The position numbers and the translations under genes were made by a program. Positions 1-7,921 of a stretch of 64,000 nucleotides of DNA are shown piece by piece. Location: NCBI RefSeq assembly GCF_044762655.1, contig NZ_JBIWER010000002.1, forward strand, positions 620,001-684,000. Direction: 5' to 3'. How positions within the stretch are numbered: position 1 is the first letter of the stretch; every line of letters starts with the position of its first letter. Source of the DNA: Psychrobacillus sp044762655. Its GTDB lineage: Bacteria; Bacillota; Bacilli; Bacillales_A; Planococcaceae. The notes below the pieces were generated by a model, which was given only the letters and a program-made list of their open reading frames with translations, searched no databases and was not told the origin of the DNA.

Positions 1-1269
1 ATTCCGGAATGGAATGATTTAGTCTACAGAGGGAAATGGGAGGAAGCATTAGAAAGATTGCTAATGACTAATAATTTCCCAGAATTTACTGGAAGAGTTT
101 GTCCGGCTCCATGTGAAGGATCATGTACCCTTGCTATATCAGATCCAGCGGTATCGATTAAAAATATAGAGCGTACTATAATTGATAAAGGTTTTGAGAA
201 TGGGTGGATCGTTCCAAGAATTCCTCTATCGAGAACTGGTAAGAAGATAGCCATAATTGGCTCTGGCCCTGCTGGTCTAACAAGTGCAGATGATCTCAAT
301 CAGGCAGGGCATTCAGTTACGGTATTCGAACGAGCAGACCGAGCAGGGGGACTTCTCATGTACGGAATTCCAAATATGAAGCTTGAAAAAGCTATTGTAG
401 AACGTCGAATTCATTTACTCCAGCAGGAGGGTATTGATTTTGTTCTTAAAACAGAAGTTGGAGTGGACATTTCGGTAGAGCAGTTAAAGGAACAATTTGA
501 TGCGGTAATCCTATGTATCGGAGCACAAAAACAACGTGTTCTTCATATGGAGGGCAGTGAATCTAAAGGGATACATCTTGCAATGGATTATCTTACAACC
601 ACTACAAAAAGTTTATTGGACTCTAATTTTAAGGATGGCCAATTTATCAATACTAAAGGTAAAGATGTCATCGTTATTGGTGGTGGAGATACAGGAGCTG
701 ACTGTGTGGCGACAGCACTTCGTCAAAAATGTCGCAGTGTAGTCCAATTTGGTAAGCATCCACAGCTGCCATTAACTCGAGCAGAAGATAATCAATGGCC
801 AACTGATCCAACTATTTATAAACTAGAATATGCTTATGAAGAAGCAGCTGCAAAGTTTGGAAAGGATCCGAGAGAGTATTTAATTCAAACAAAGAAAATC
901 ATTGCAGATGCGAATGGAAACGTTAAAGAACTGCATACGATTCAAATGGAAAAGATTCTTGGAGAAGATGAATTTTACTATTTTAAAGAAATTCCAGGTA
1001 CCGAGAAAGTATGGCCAGTTCAATTCGTATTTATAGCAATTGGATTTGAAGGACCAGAGACTACGTTAGCAGATCAATTTGGAGTTCGGATTACAAATAA
1101 AAAGATTGCTGCAACCACTAAAGATTACTTAACAAACGTTGAGGGAGTCTTTACAGCTGGTGATGCTAGAAGAGGGCAAAGCTTAATTGTTTGGGCTATT
1201 AAAGAAGGGCAAGAAGTAGCAAAACGTGTAGATGAATATGTTAGTAAAAAACCGGTCATAATTTCATGA
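1..1269 (+). CDS. gltD: Glutamate synthase (NADPH) small subunit, 5'-truncated by window edge
   Basis: Beta subunit of glutamate synthase. It passes electrons from NADPH through FAD and Fe-S centres to the large subunit, which makes glutamate from glutamine and 2-oxoglutarate in the cytoplasm. The frame is open from base 1, so the true start lies upstream; 422 residues are present and about 70 of the usual ~490 are missing. Visible are a Cys cluster (CPAPCEGSC, for 4Fe-4S), a FAD-binding GSGPAG motif and an NADPH-binding GGGDTG motif, and a C-terminal GD-ARRGQSLIVWAI segment typical of the family. The large subunit gltA/gltB should lie just outside the window. The stop codon sits inside a terminator hairpin. 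Identification is firm. Confidence 0.95.
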   Translation: MPEWNDLVYRGKWEEALERLLMTNNFPEFTGRVCPAPCEGSCTLAISDPAVSIKNIERTIIDKGFENGWIVPRIPLSRTGKKIAIIGSGPAGLTSADDLNQAGHSVTVFERADRAGGLLMYGIPNMKLEKAIVERRIHLLQQEGIDFVLKTEVGVDISVEQLKEQFDAVILCIGAQKQRVLHMEGSESKGIHLAMDYLTTTTKSLLDSNFKDGQFINTKGKDVIVIGGGDTGADCVATALRQKCRSVVQFGKHPQLPLTRAEDNQWPTDPTIYKLEYAYEEAAAKFGKDPREYLIQTKKIIADANGNVKELHTIQMEKILGEDEFYYFKEIPGTEKVWPVQFVFIAIGFEGPETTLADQFGVRITNKKIAATTKDYLTNVEGVFTAGDARRGQSLIVWAIKEGQEVAKRVDEYVSKKPVIIS

Positions 1270-1279
1270 CCGGTTTTTA
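1247..1279 (+). terminator. Terminator overlapping the gltD stop codon
   Basis: A perfect 13-bp stem (1247-1259 pairs with 1266-1278, six-base loop) ends in a T-run. It includes the last gltD codons, so the gene and its terminator overlap. Confidence 0.85.
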
Positions 1280-1362
1280 CTGTGCTAGTGTACTAAAGTT
1301 TTTGTTTTATTTTTCATCATCAGATGGCATAATAGAAACATAACGATATTGGGGGCAATTAC

Positions 1363-1974
1363 ATGATTGGAATTATTGATTATGGAGCAGGTAATTTACA
1401 TAGTGTTTTAAAAGCGATTAAACAGCTTGGATATAAAACGAAACTCATTACGAAAGCAAGCGATCATACCGATGAGATTACTAAGTTAATCCTACCAGGG
1501 GTAGGAAATGCCAAAGTGGCTATGGATGTTTTGAATAATACAGGTCTGAGTGATTATTTAAAAGCGAGAGTTTCTGAAGAGACTCCACTATTGGGCATTT
1601 GCCTTGGTATGCAGCTTTTATTGGAAACGAGCGAAGAAGGAAATGTGCCTTGTCTTGGATTTCTAAAAGGAACTGTACCTGAATTTACTGATGAGTCGGA
1701 GAAAATCCCACATATGGGCTGGAATCAAGTGAAAGATGTTCACAATCATTTTCTATTTGAAAATATTCCGGATGAAACCGATTTTTATTTTGTTCATTCC
1801 TATTTTGCAAAACCAGAGAATGAAGAAGATATTTTAGGTGAAACAAACTATGGGGTAGATTTTGCATCGGTTATTGGGAATACACAGGTGATGGGTGTTC
1901 AGTTTCATCCCGAAAAGAGCGGTAAATATGGCATCCAGCTGCTAGATAATTATTGTAAGCAAGGAGATAAATAA
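1363..1974 (+). CDS. hisH: HisH-type glutamine amidotransferase, outside a his operon
   Basis: Class I glutamine amidotransferase, 203 residues. In the HisHF complex this subunit hydrolyses glutamine and channels ammonia to HisF. The triad is visible: Cys80 in GICLGMQ, His182 and Glu184 in QFHPEKS. The start follows a GGGGG ribosome site (1350-1354). hisF begins two bases after its stop, so the two are one transcription unit. No other histidine genes lie nearby. The oxyanion-loop motif reads PGVGNAK rather than the usual PGVG-F-G form, so this pair may be a paralogue with another substrate. HisH/HisF-like pairs are known in sugar amidination (WbuY/WbuZ type), but no partner amidotransferase is present here. 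Confidence 0.85.
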   Translation: MIGIIDYGAGNLHSVLKAIKQLGYKTKLITKASDHTDEITKLILPGVGNAKVAMDVLNNTGLSDYLKARVSEETPLLGICLGMQLLLETSEEGNVPCLGFLKGTVPEFTDESEKIPHMGWNQVKDVHNHFLFENIPDETDFYFVHSYFAKPENEEDILGETNYGVDFASVIGNTQVMGVQFHPEKSGKYGIQLLDNYCKQGDK

Positions 1975-1975
1975 T

Positions 1976-2752
1976 ATGTTAAGAAAACGAATTGTACCAG
2001 CCATTGATGTATTAAATGATCAAGCTGTGAAATATGTTCAATTTAGAAATCCTACTTTTATAGGGGATCCGGCGGAACTTGGAAAAAAGTATTCCGAAGA
2101 TGGTGCGGATGAATTAATCTACCTAGATACTACTGCATCGTTGAAAAACCAGGATCTGAAACTGGAATGGATTCAGCGAGTAGCGGAGCAAGTAAATATT
2201 CCCTTTTCGGTAATCGGTGGTGTTCGTACAGTAGAAGACTTCAAAAATCTACTAAGAGCAGGAGCAGATAAAGTTGGAGTCAACTCAGCAGCCGTTCAGC
2301 GTCCGGAATTACTCAAAGAAGCTGCTGATATATATGGCAAACAATGCGTCGTACTAGGATTAGATGCCATGCCAATTTATAATGACAACGAAGAAATTAT
2401 TCGATGGGAAGTTTACACTCACTCAGGTCATGAGAAAACGGGAATGGATGTCGTGGAATGGGCGCAGCAAGCTGCTGACTTAGGTGCTGGGGAGATTATT
2501 TGTACAAGCATCCATAAAGACGGCATGAAAAATGGCTATGATGTAGCGCTGATCAAGTTATTATCCGAAAAAGTTAATATCCCAATAATTGCCTCTGGCG
2601 GAGCAGGGAAAATCGAGCATATAGAAGAGGTTTTTACAGACGGCAAAGCTGATGCTGCGTTAATAGCTTCCATGATTCACTATGGGGATTATACAATAGG
2701 GGAAATCAAATCCTACCTGCAAACTAAAAATATTAATGTGCGTCTTACTTAA
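1976..2752 (+). CDS. hisF: HisF-type cyclase, partner of the preceding HisH
   Basis: TIM-barrel cyclase, 258 residues, the normal length. HisF uses ammonia from HisH to convert PRFAR into imidazole glycerol phosphate and AICAR. The two catalytic acids Asp11 (PAIDVLND) and Asp130 (LGLDAMP) are kept, as are the phosphate-binding IASGGAG and the WEVYTHSG segment. Several stretches depart from the canonical enzyme: the loop after strand 1 reads FRNPTFIGDP (closer to WbuZ-like proteins) and the usual DRDGTK-GYD reads HKDGMKNGYD. It could be a divergent second HisF or the strain's only one; the sequence alone does not decide. It is followed by a terminator. Confidence 0.8.
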   Translation: MLRKRIVPAIDVLNDQAVKYVQFRNPTFIGDPAELGKKYSEDGADELIYLDTTASLKNQDLKLEWIQRVAEQVNIPFSVIGGVRTVEDFKNLLRAGADKVGVNSAAVQRPELLKEAADIYGKQCVVLGLDAMPIYNDNEEIIRWEVYTHSGHEKTGMDVVEWAQQAADLGAGEIICTSIHKDGMKNGYDVALIKLLSEKVNIPIIASGGAGKIEHIEEVFTDGKADAALIASMIHYGDYTIGEIKSYLQTKNINVRLT

Positions 2753-2756
2753 TAGA

Positions 2757-2790
2757 AACGATCTAGTCTTGGTTCAGACTAGGTCGTTTT
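2757..2790 (+). terminator. Terminator after hisF
   Basis: A 12-bp stem (2758-2769 with 2776-2787, one G-T pair) is followed by seven T residues, ending the hisH-hisF transcript. Confidence 0.85.
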
Positions 2791-2809
2791 TTTACAGCTT
2801 TAAATGATG

Positions 2810-2903
2810 AATCAGACGAATACAATAGTAATCGGTCGAATAGCTCGAACAATCGGTTGAATCCTACTGAAAATCGATGGAAGAGCACGTATAATCGGTC
2901 GAA
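2810..2903. repeat. Degenerate 21-bp tandem repeat, five units
   Basis: The 11-mer AATCGGTCGAA and variants start at 2810, 2830, 2851, 2872 and 2893, a spacing of 20, 21, 21 and 21 bases. A short minus-strand reading frame across it shows a 7-residue period (FDRL/FHRF/FNRLFEL), the shadow of the DNA repeat rather than a recognisable protein. Confidence 0.75.
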
Positions 2904-2925
2904 GCTCCTCTTCACATATAAGCAT

Positions 2926-3588
2926 TCAGTCCATAATCTCCCAACCACGCTCACTAGCTAGTTTCTGAAGCTTTTCTTCGGGTCTTACAGCGACAGGATT
3001 TCCCACTAGCTCGAGAACTGGCATATCTGAAAAGCTATCTCCATATGCATAGCTGTTATCCCAATCTATTTGGTGACCTTTCAAGGCTTCCTGCACCTTT
3101 AGTCTTTTTTGTTCCCCATTAATATGGGTGAGTTCAGTTTTTGTATAAACTTTGTCGTCTTGATAGAATATTTCAGTTCCAATTATTTGATTGAACACAA
3201 TTCCATCTGTCACACGCTCTAAAAACTGAGTATAGGCACCTGATACAAGGAGAATATGTACGTTTTCTTGCTGATGAAGCTTCAATCTTTCTAACACATT
3301 ATTATTAAAATCCTGCTGCATTTTAGTTCTGATTTCCTCGAAGTATGCATCCATTTCCTGTTTCGAACGACCTTCAAAAGCTTCTAAATAAAGCTGCATA
3401 GAGCGTTTTTTCATTTTGCTAGATGGATATAATTTAAGCTTGTGTGCTATATACGGCGGTACTATTGAACGATAAAAGCTTTTGTAGGATGAACGATAAG
3501 TAGGGTGTTCCTTTAAATGCTTCATCAATAATGTAAATGTTTCTTCAGCATAGATAGTTCCATCAAAATCAAAAATTGCAACGCGCAT
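2926..3588 (-). CDS. HAD-superfamily (subfamily IB) phosphatase
   Basis: Cytoplasmic HAD hydrolase, 220 residues from the chosen start. It has motif I FDFDGT near the N-terminus (nucleophile Asp and acid/base Asp), motif II LVSGAY, and motif IV YGDSFSDMP for Mg2+ binding. The arrangement matches the IB branch that includes phosphoserine phosphatase-like enzymes; the substrate cannot be read from sequence. The ATG at 3588 is preferred over one six codons upstream because AGGGTG lies six bases before it. The gene stands alone and reads toward the tandem repeat. Confidence 0.8.
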   Translation of the reverse strand: MRVAIFDFDGTIYAEETFTLLMKHLKEHPTYRSSYKSFYRSIVPPYIAHKLKLYPSSKMKKRSMQLYLEAFEGRSKQEMDAYFEEIRTKMQQDFNNNVLERLKLHQQENVHILLVSGAYTQFLERVTDGIVFNQIIGTEIFYQDDKVYTKTELTHINGEQKRLKVQEALKGHQIDWDNSYAYGDSFSDMPVLELVGNPVAVRPEEKLQKLASERGWEIMD

Positions 3589-3642
3589 ACATTTCACCCT
3601 TTTCATAAATAATAATAGATAAAATTATTATACATGAACAAA

Positions 3643-3672
3643 CAAAAAATCGCCCCACACAATGGGGCGAAA
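3643..3672 (-). terminator. Terminator for the coat-protein gene
   Basis: A 7-bp GC-rich stem (3651-3657 with 3663-3669) is followed, on the minus strand, by a T-rich run. It sits just after the stop at 3680. Confidence 0.8.
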
Positions 3673-3679
3673 TGAAATA

Positions 3680-4318
3680 TTAACTCATCATTTTCCCTTG
3701 AGCAGGTGCAAAGGAGTTCAACATTGCTTGCATACTTTGCTGATCTAACTGTGGTACTTGATAGTAATGGTGCTTGTTTTGATAAATAGAAAGTTCATAA
3801 GCCATTTCTATACAGTTTGGAATAGAATCAGCTAACACACGGCGTACAACGGGATTCGTTGTTTCTAATGCTGCACCGGTTTTAATAGTAGCAGAGGCTT
3901 TGGCAGCACCTAGCAGAAAACCAGAGATTATCTCGTCTGAAAGCTCATTGGCAGATTGGATCGGTTTTTTAGGCTGTGAAGGTTTAACCCCATATATAAA
4001 ATCATTACCTGTTTGCATTTTATAGCTAGTAGTCGGGTGAGATGGGTCTGCACCTGTTTTAAAGCATTCCACAGTAATATTATATTCATCTAATGCAAAA
4101 GCATATTGTCTGTCTAAAATAGTGAGCAATTCTTGATCTTTTACATGTGGACGTAGTAACGTTTTTAAGTTTAATCCAGATACAACTGTCGATAGTACCT
4201 CATGCACGTCAAAAGCTTCATGCCCACCATGATTCATGTTTTGTGCGATATTGCCAGTTTGCATATTTTGATGAGTTTGACCTTGACCTTGTCCTTGTCC
4301 GAATGGGTTTTGTGTCAT
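3680..4318 (-). CDS. CotF-like spore coat protein (YhcQ-like)
   Basis: Putative spore coat protein, 212 residues. The N-terminal ~35 residues are rich in Gln, Gly and Asn (FGQGQGQGQ). Residues ~38-100 match the coat F domain (VHEVLSTVVSGLNLKTLLRPHVKDQELL, given here in part), and a second helical part spans ~125-190. Length and layout fit YhcQ of Bacillus subtilis. A GAGGAGG-type ribosome site lies about eight bases before the ATG. The gene is monocistronic, with its own terminator. It supports a spore-forming host. The exact coat layer and timing are not visible. Confidence 0.75.
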   Translation of the reverse strand: MTQNPFGQGQGQGQTHQNMQTGNIAQNMNHGGHEAFDVHEVLSTVVSGLNLKTLLRPHVKDQELLTILDRQYAFALDEYNITVECFKTGADPSHPTTSYKMQTGNDFIYGVKPSQPKKPIQSANELSDEIISGFLLGAAKASATIKTGAALETTNPVVRRVLADSIPNCIEMAYELSIYQNKHHYYQVPQLDQQSMQAMLNSFAPAQGKMMS

Positions 4319-4408
4319 TTCAGTATTTCCTCCTCATAAAAAGTGTGATGAAACATCCTTTGTAGCTTGAACAAAACCAATCAGAATATGCAACAGAAGT
4401 TAAATAAA

Positions 4409-4441
4409 AAACAATCCCAGCACTATTACTTTGGGATTGTT
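4409..4441 (-). terminator. Terminator after the ypsA-orf154 pair
   Basis: A 9-10 bp stem containing ACAATCCCA/TGGGATTGT is followed on the minus strand by a run of T. Confidence 0.8.
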
Positions 4442-4453
4442 TGACGGTTAAAT

Positions 4454-4918
4454 TTATTTAATGCTTGCTACTAGCTTAAAGATTATAGCATAAAGAAATT
4501 GATATGCTTCTTCAATCGTAAAGGAATCATTGAATCCTTTTAAATAATCGATTGGGAGATTTATTTCCCATAAACCTTCATTACCTGCAAACATTATACT
4601 ATACTGCATTTTCTCTGCATTGTAATGTTCATCTAAAAATGCTCTAATTTCATTTGTATATTTTTTTTGAATGAATAAACCAAACATTGCTGTATATACT
4701 TCAAATACTTCGTCGTATTCAATTGCAATTGCATCTACACTGACATCGTCTAATACTTTTGTCTCTAAAAAAGTATACTCCTGTAAATTTTCTTTATAAA
4801 ATGTTAAAGGATTTTGTAAAAATTCATTCGTTTCTTTTGCTATTAGTTCATCTGTTTCTTTGTTGTATCGCTCAATAATGGCTTCGTAAAATAAATTTTC
4901 TGCTTTGTTTGTAATCAT
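4454..4918 (-). CDS. Unknown 154-residue protein coupled to ypsA
   Basis: No family was recognised. The product is 154 residues, acidic, probably all-helical and cytoplasmic, with no signal peptide or membrane segment. It has a Glu/Lys/Asn-rich N-terminal half and an aromatic C-terminal half (LPIDYLKGFND). Its ATG overlaps the ypsA stop by four bases, which indicates translational coupling. In Bacillus subtilis the gene after ypsA is gpsB, a cell-division factor; this protein does not resemble GpsB. Its job may therefore be linked to YpsA, but that is inference from position only. Confidence 0.7.
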   Translation of the reverse strand: MITNKAENLFYEAIIERYNKETDELIAKETNEFLQNPLTFYKENLQEYTFLETKVLDDVSVDAIAIEYDEVFEVYTAMFGLFIQKKYTNEIRAFLDEHYNAEKMQYSIMFAGNEGLWEINLPIDYLKGFNDSFTIEEAYQFLYAIIFKLVASIK

Positions 4919-5478
4919 TGAAATTGATTCCTTTCCTCTTCAGCTAATTCTTCTGCTACTACTTGTAAATTGTATGCATCGATAATAATCAATCGATAAT
5001 CATTTTTTTCAGCGTATTGCTCTGCTAGTTTTTTAATAAACTTTGGTGAGCCCTCATTTTCTTCATCATATATGATTAGCATACCATCTGTATTGCGTAT
5101 AACGAATTTATTTCGCTCGATAAATTGCCAGGGAGCTTCATACGGTTTTTTCGTAACACTTGTATGATAATCCGCTTGCATTAAGAGGCGTTCATACTTT
5201 TCTTTCTTTTGTTCATTCCAATTCTTTTCTTGCTCCAAAAACGGGGTAATAATAGCATATTTTAGATGTGGATATTCATCCTTAAGGTCAATAATTAGTT
5301 CGGCAGTCCATGTTTCTATACCTTGTTGACCACCTAGAATAATCCATTCTAATCCTTCATCTAATAACACTCGTAGTTGATTTTCAAGTGCTTTTTTAAT
5401 GATTGGAATTCCTGCATGTAAATCATTAAATATACCTAATTCATGTGCTTTATAGCCTGTAACTAATAATCTTTTCAT
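4915..5478 (-). CDS. ypsA: YpsA, SLOG-superfamily (DUF1273) protein
   Basis: YpsA family, 187 residues from the chosen start (Bacillus YpsA is about 180). It has a Rossmann-like SLOG fold with the N-terminal LLVTGYKAHELGIF motif, the GGQQGIETW nucleotide-binding loop and the late RNTDGMLIIYDEENEGSPKF segment. SLOG proteins bind or process nucleotide-derived ligands; YpsA has been linked to cell division in Firmicutes. The start at 5478 is chosen because GGGTGA lies nine bases upstream and MKRLLVTGY is the conserved N-terminus; an upstream extension is not supported. It overlaps the next gene by four bases. Confidence 0.9.
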   Translation of the reverse strand: MKRLLVTGYKAHELGIFNDLHAGIPIIKKALENQLRVLLDEGLEWIILGGQQGIETWTAELIIDLKDEYPHLKYAIITPFLEQEKNWNEQKKEKYERLLMQADYHTSVTKKPYEAPWQFIERNKFVIRNTDGMLIIYDEENEGSPKFIKKLAEQYAEKNDYRLIIIDAYNLQVVAEELAEEERNQFQ

Positions 5479-5658
5479 TAATTTATCACCCAACTTATTA
5501 AAACGTCTTCGTTCATCATAGCATGTTATCGGCAATTCTTGGAGAGGTGATTAAGGATTAGCGTAAAATACTCATTGAAGAGGGAATTCCCTAGTATTCA
5601 TTTTTTGTTTACAAATTACGATGAGGTTGTAGACATTTAAAGAAAGGAACGAAGTAAA

Positions 5659-5733
5659 ATGACTGTATTATCTGTAGAAGCAAATGTTTCAGAATGTACC
5701 GCAAGTACTTCCTGGAGATGTAAAAAACTATAA
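5659..5733 (+). CDS. Possible 24-residue Cys/Ser/Thr peptide gene
   Basis: A short frame encodes 24 residues: MTVLSVEANVSECTASTSW, then Arg-Cys-Lys-Lys-Leu, stop. An AAAGGAA ribosome site lies about nine bases before the ATG. A weak sigma-A-like promoter (TTTACA 5608-5613, 16 bases, TAGACA 5630-5635) precedes it. The peptide has two Cys and several Ser/Thr in its C-terminal half and a basic tail, reminiscent of modified peptides or signals, but no leader motif, modification enzyme or exporter is adjacent. It could also be chance or a remnant. Low confidence. Confidence 0.3.
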   Translation: MTVLSVEANVSECTASTSWRCKKL

Positions 5734-5793
5734 TAACCCATAAACAAATTATCCATTCATCACTTTACCTACAAAGAATGATTGTAATTAATA

Positions 5794-5828
5794 AAGACCG
5801 CAGCCCTTATAAAAGGACTGCAGTTTTT
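5794..5828 (-). terminator. Terminator shared by mtnE and the upstream short ORF
   Basis: A stem of about 10 bp with one mismatch (GCAGCCCTT against AAGGACTGC) has T-rich sequence on both sides, so it can work in both directions. It abuts the mtnE stop. Confidence 0.7.
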
Positions 5829-6990
5829 AAAATAAATTAAGATTTCCGATACGCATTACTGCTTCTTTCAACCGATCTTCATCGACTAATAGACCGACTC
5901 GAACATAACCTTCGCCGTACTCGCCAAACCCATTACCAGCAGCAACGGCTACATCTGCTTCGTTCAAGAGCAAATCGGAGAACTCTTCACTTGTGTAGTT
6001 TGCAGGAACAGGTAACCACGCAAAGAAAGAACCCTTTGGAGCACTTACATTCCAACCTATTTGATGGCATGATTCGATGAGTGCATTTCTTCGGCGTTCA
6101 TATAACTCGACCAATTCTCTTACACATTGCTGACTTTCATTCAAAGCCACAGTTGCAGCATCTTGAACGGCGGGGAAGAGACTAACAAATAAATGGTCTT
6201 GAATAATATTAATCGCTTCAATCATTTTAGCGTTTCCTACGGCAAATCCTACTCTCCAGCCAGCCATATTATACGTTTTAGAAAGAGTATACATCTCTAT
6301 GCCAATTTCTTTCGCACCATCTGCCTGTAGAAAGCTGACTGGCTTCAAACCATCAAAACCTATTCCTCCATAGGCAAAATCATGAACAATAGCAATATCT
6401 GATTCTTTTGCGAGTCGAACAGTTTCTTCGAAAAACTCTTTATTAGCAATAGCACCAGTTGGATTATTAGGATAATTTAAATACATTAGTTTTGCTTTTT
6501 GCTTTTGTTCCTCTGTTAAAGAACTGTAATCAGGAAGGAAATCATTTTCCTTGATTAATGGCATTGTATTAAACTCGACATTTGCCAAACTTACTCCAGA
6601 TAAATAGTCAGGGTAACCAGGGTCTGGTAGCAGCATTAAATCATTATCATTCATTAATGCTAACGGAAGCTCTACTAATCCAATTTTTGTTCCGAATAAT
6701 ATCGCCACTTCTGTTTCAGGATCAATATCAACGTCATATTCTCGTTTATAGAAATTTGCTGCCGCTTTTTTAAAATCACCTGTTCCACGAAATGGGCTAT
6801 ATTTATGATTTAGTGGGTTTGCTGCTGCTTCTTGAAGTGCTTGTACAATATGGTTCGGTGTAGGCTGATCAGGATTACCTTGACCTAAATTAATAACATC
6901 TCTGCCTTCTAGTACTGCATTTCCTACTTTTTTTACTAGCGTAGCAAAAAATTGAGGAGGCAGATTTTTTAAACGGTTTGAAAATTCCAT
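5827..6990 (-). CDS. mtnE: PLP aminotransferase of methionine salvage (MtnE-like)
   Basis: Fold-type I aminotransferase, 387 residues. The likely reaction is transamination of 4-methylthio-2-oxobutanoate to methionine, the last step of methionine salvage. Visible are DPGYPDY, YPNNPTGA, and the PLP lysine (Lys238) in TLSKTYNMAGWR, then GSFFAWLPVP near the C-terminus. The ATG at 6990 has GAGG eight bases upstream; an ATG two codons earlier is too close to that site. It is divergent from an omega-amidase-type gene, the pair found as mtnE/mtnU in Bacillus, which supports the specific call. No S-box riboswitch was seen in the short gap. Other aminotransferases of this subgroup remain possible. Confidence 0.8.
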   Translation of the reverse strand: MEFSNRLKNLPPQFFATLVKKVGNAVLEGRDVINLGQGNPDQPTPNHIVQALQEAAANPLNHKYSPFRGTGDFKKAAANFYKREYDVDIDPETEVAILFGTKIGLVELPLALMNDNDLMLLPDPGYPDYLSGVSLANVEFNTMPLIKENDFLPDYSSLTEEQKQKAKLMYLNYPNNPTGAIANKEFFEETVRLAKESDIAIVHDFAYGGIGFDGLKPVSFLQADGAKEIGIEMYTLSKTYNMAGWRVGFAVGNAKMIEAINIIQDHLFVSLFPAVQDAATVALNESQQCVRELVELYERRRNALIESCHQIGWNVSAPKGSFFAWLPVPANYTSEEFSDLLLNEADVAVAAGNGFGEYGEGYVRVGLLVDEDRLKEAVMRIGNLNLF

Positions 6991-7074
6991 GTACATAACC
7001 TCGTTTTCTAATAAGTTGCATTTGTTAGTCAAATCTTATAACCTTTTTAGTATTATGTCTATAGGAGTGTCGAG

Positions 7075-7851
7075 ATGAGAATTGCTTGTGTTCAGTTAAA
7101 TATAGCTTATGGGAACCCTCAAGAAAATTTCAAAAAAGTAGAAGAGAAGATTCGAAAAGCAGCTATGTTAAATGCGGAAGTCGTTGTGTTACCTGAAATG
7201 TGGAATACGGCTTATGATCTGAATCGTCTAGAAGAAATAGCCGATGTAGACGGAAAAGAAACGAAAAATCTTCTAATTCGTTTAGCAAAAGAATTACATA
7301 TTCATATTATCGGTGGCTCCGTTTCAACGAAAAAAGACAATCATTTTTATAATACGATGTACATCGTAAATAGTATTGGAGAAATTATTTCTGAATACGA
7401 TAAAGTACATTTGTTTAAATTGATGGATGAGCATCTATATTTAAAGGCGGGAACAAATAAAAATATTTTCACGCTAAATGATGTTAAAATGGGTGGTGTT
7501 ATTTGTTATGATTTACGTTTTCCTGAGTGGTTCCGTGTACATTCATTGGCTGGCGCAAAAGTCATTTTTGTCCCTGCACAATGGCCTTCCACAAGAGTGG
7601 ATCATTGGAAAATATTATTACAGGCTCGCGCAATTGAAAATCAATGTTTCATCGTTGCGGTAAATCGAGTTGGGGATGATCCGAACAATTCATTTAATGG
7701 TAACTCGATGGTAATTGCACCATGGGGAGAGGTTCTTTGGACTGGACCTGACGAGGAAACAATCGGTATAGTGGATATTAACATAGATGAGGTGGAGGAA
7801 GTGAGAAACAGAATTCCTGTATTTCAAGATCGAAGAGTGGATATATATTAA
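7075..7851 (+). CDS. mtnU: Carbon-nitrogen hydrolase, MtnU/omega-amidase-like
   Basis: Nitrilase-superfamily amidase, 258 residues. The Glu-Lys-Cys triad is visible: Glu41 (LPEMWNT), Lys110 (YDKVHLF) and Cys144 (VICYDLRFPEW). The likely role is hydrolysis of 2-oxoglutaramate, the by-product when glutamine is the amino donor for MtnE, which explains the divergent neighbour. AGGAG lies eight bases before the ATG. The gene ends just before a terminator. The family is certain; the substrate is inferred from the neighbour. Confidence 0.82.
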   Translation: MRIACVQLNIAYGNPQENFKKVEEKIRKAAMLNAEVVVLPEMWNTAYDLNRLEEIADVDGKETKNLLIRLAKELHIHIIGGSVSTKKDNHFYNTMYIVNSIGEIISEYDKVHLFKLMDEHLYLKAGTNKNIFTLNDVKMGGVICYDLRFPEWFRVHSLAGAKVIFVPAQWPSTRVDHWKILLQARAIENQCFIVAVNRVGDDPNNSFNGNSMVIAPWGEVLWTGPDEETIGIVDINIDEVEEVRNRIPVFQDRRVDIY

Positions 7852-7859
7852 GAGAATAC

Positions 7860-7892
7860 GGCTATCTGTATTGACGTACAGGTGGCTTTTTT
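7860..7892 (+). terminator. Terminator after mtnU
   Basis: A stem of about 10 bp with two G-T pairs (7860-7870 with 7877-7887) is followed by a T-run. Confidence 0.7.
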
Positions 7893-7921
7893 GTATGGTT
7901 TTCTAAAGGGGGAATTTAATA

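Noticed and set aside
2810..2903. CRISPR array
   Set aside because: Units are short, degenerate and tandem with no unique spacers, and no cas genes are near.
2763..2954. 63-residue minus-strand frame over the 21-bp repeat
   Set aside because: It has a 7-residue period made by the DNA repeat, no ribosome site and it overlaps a terminator.
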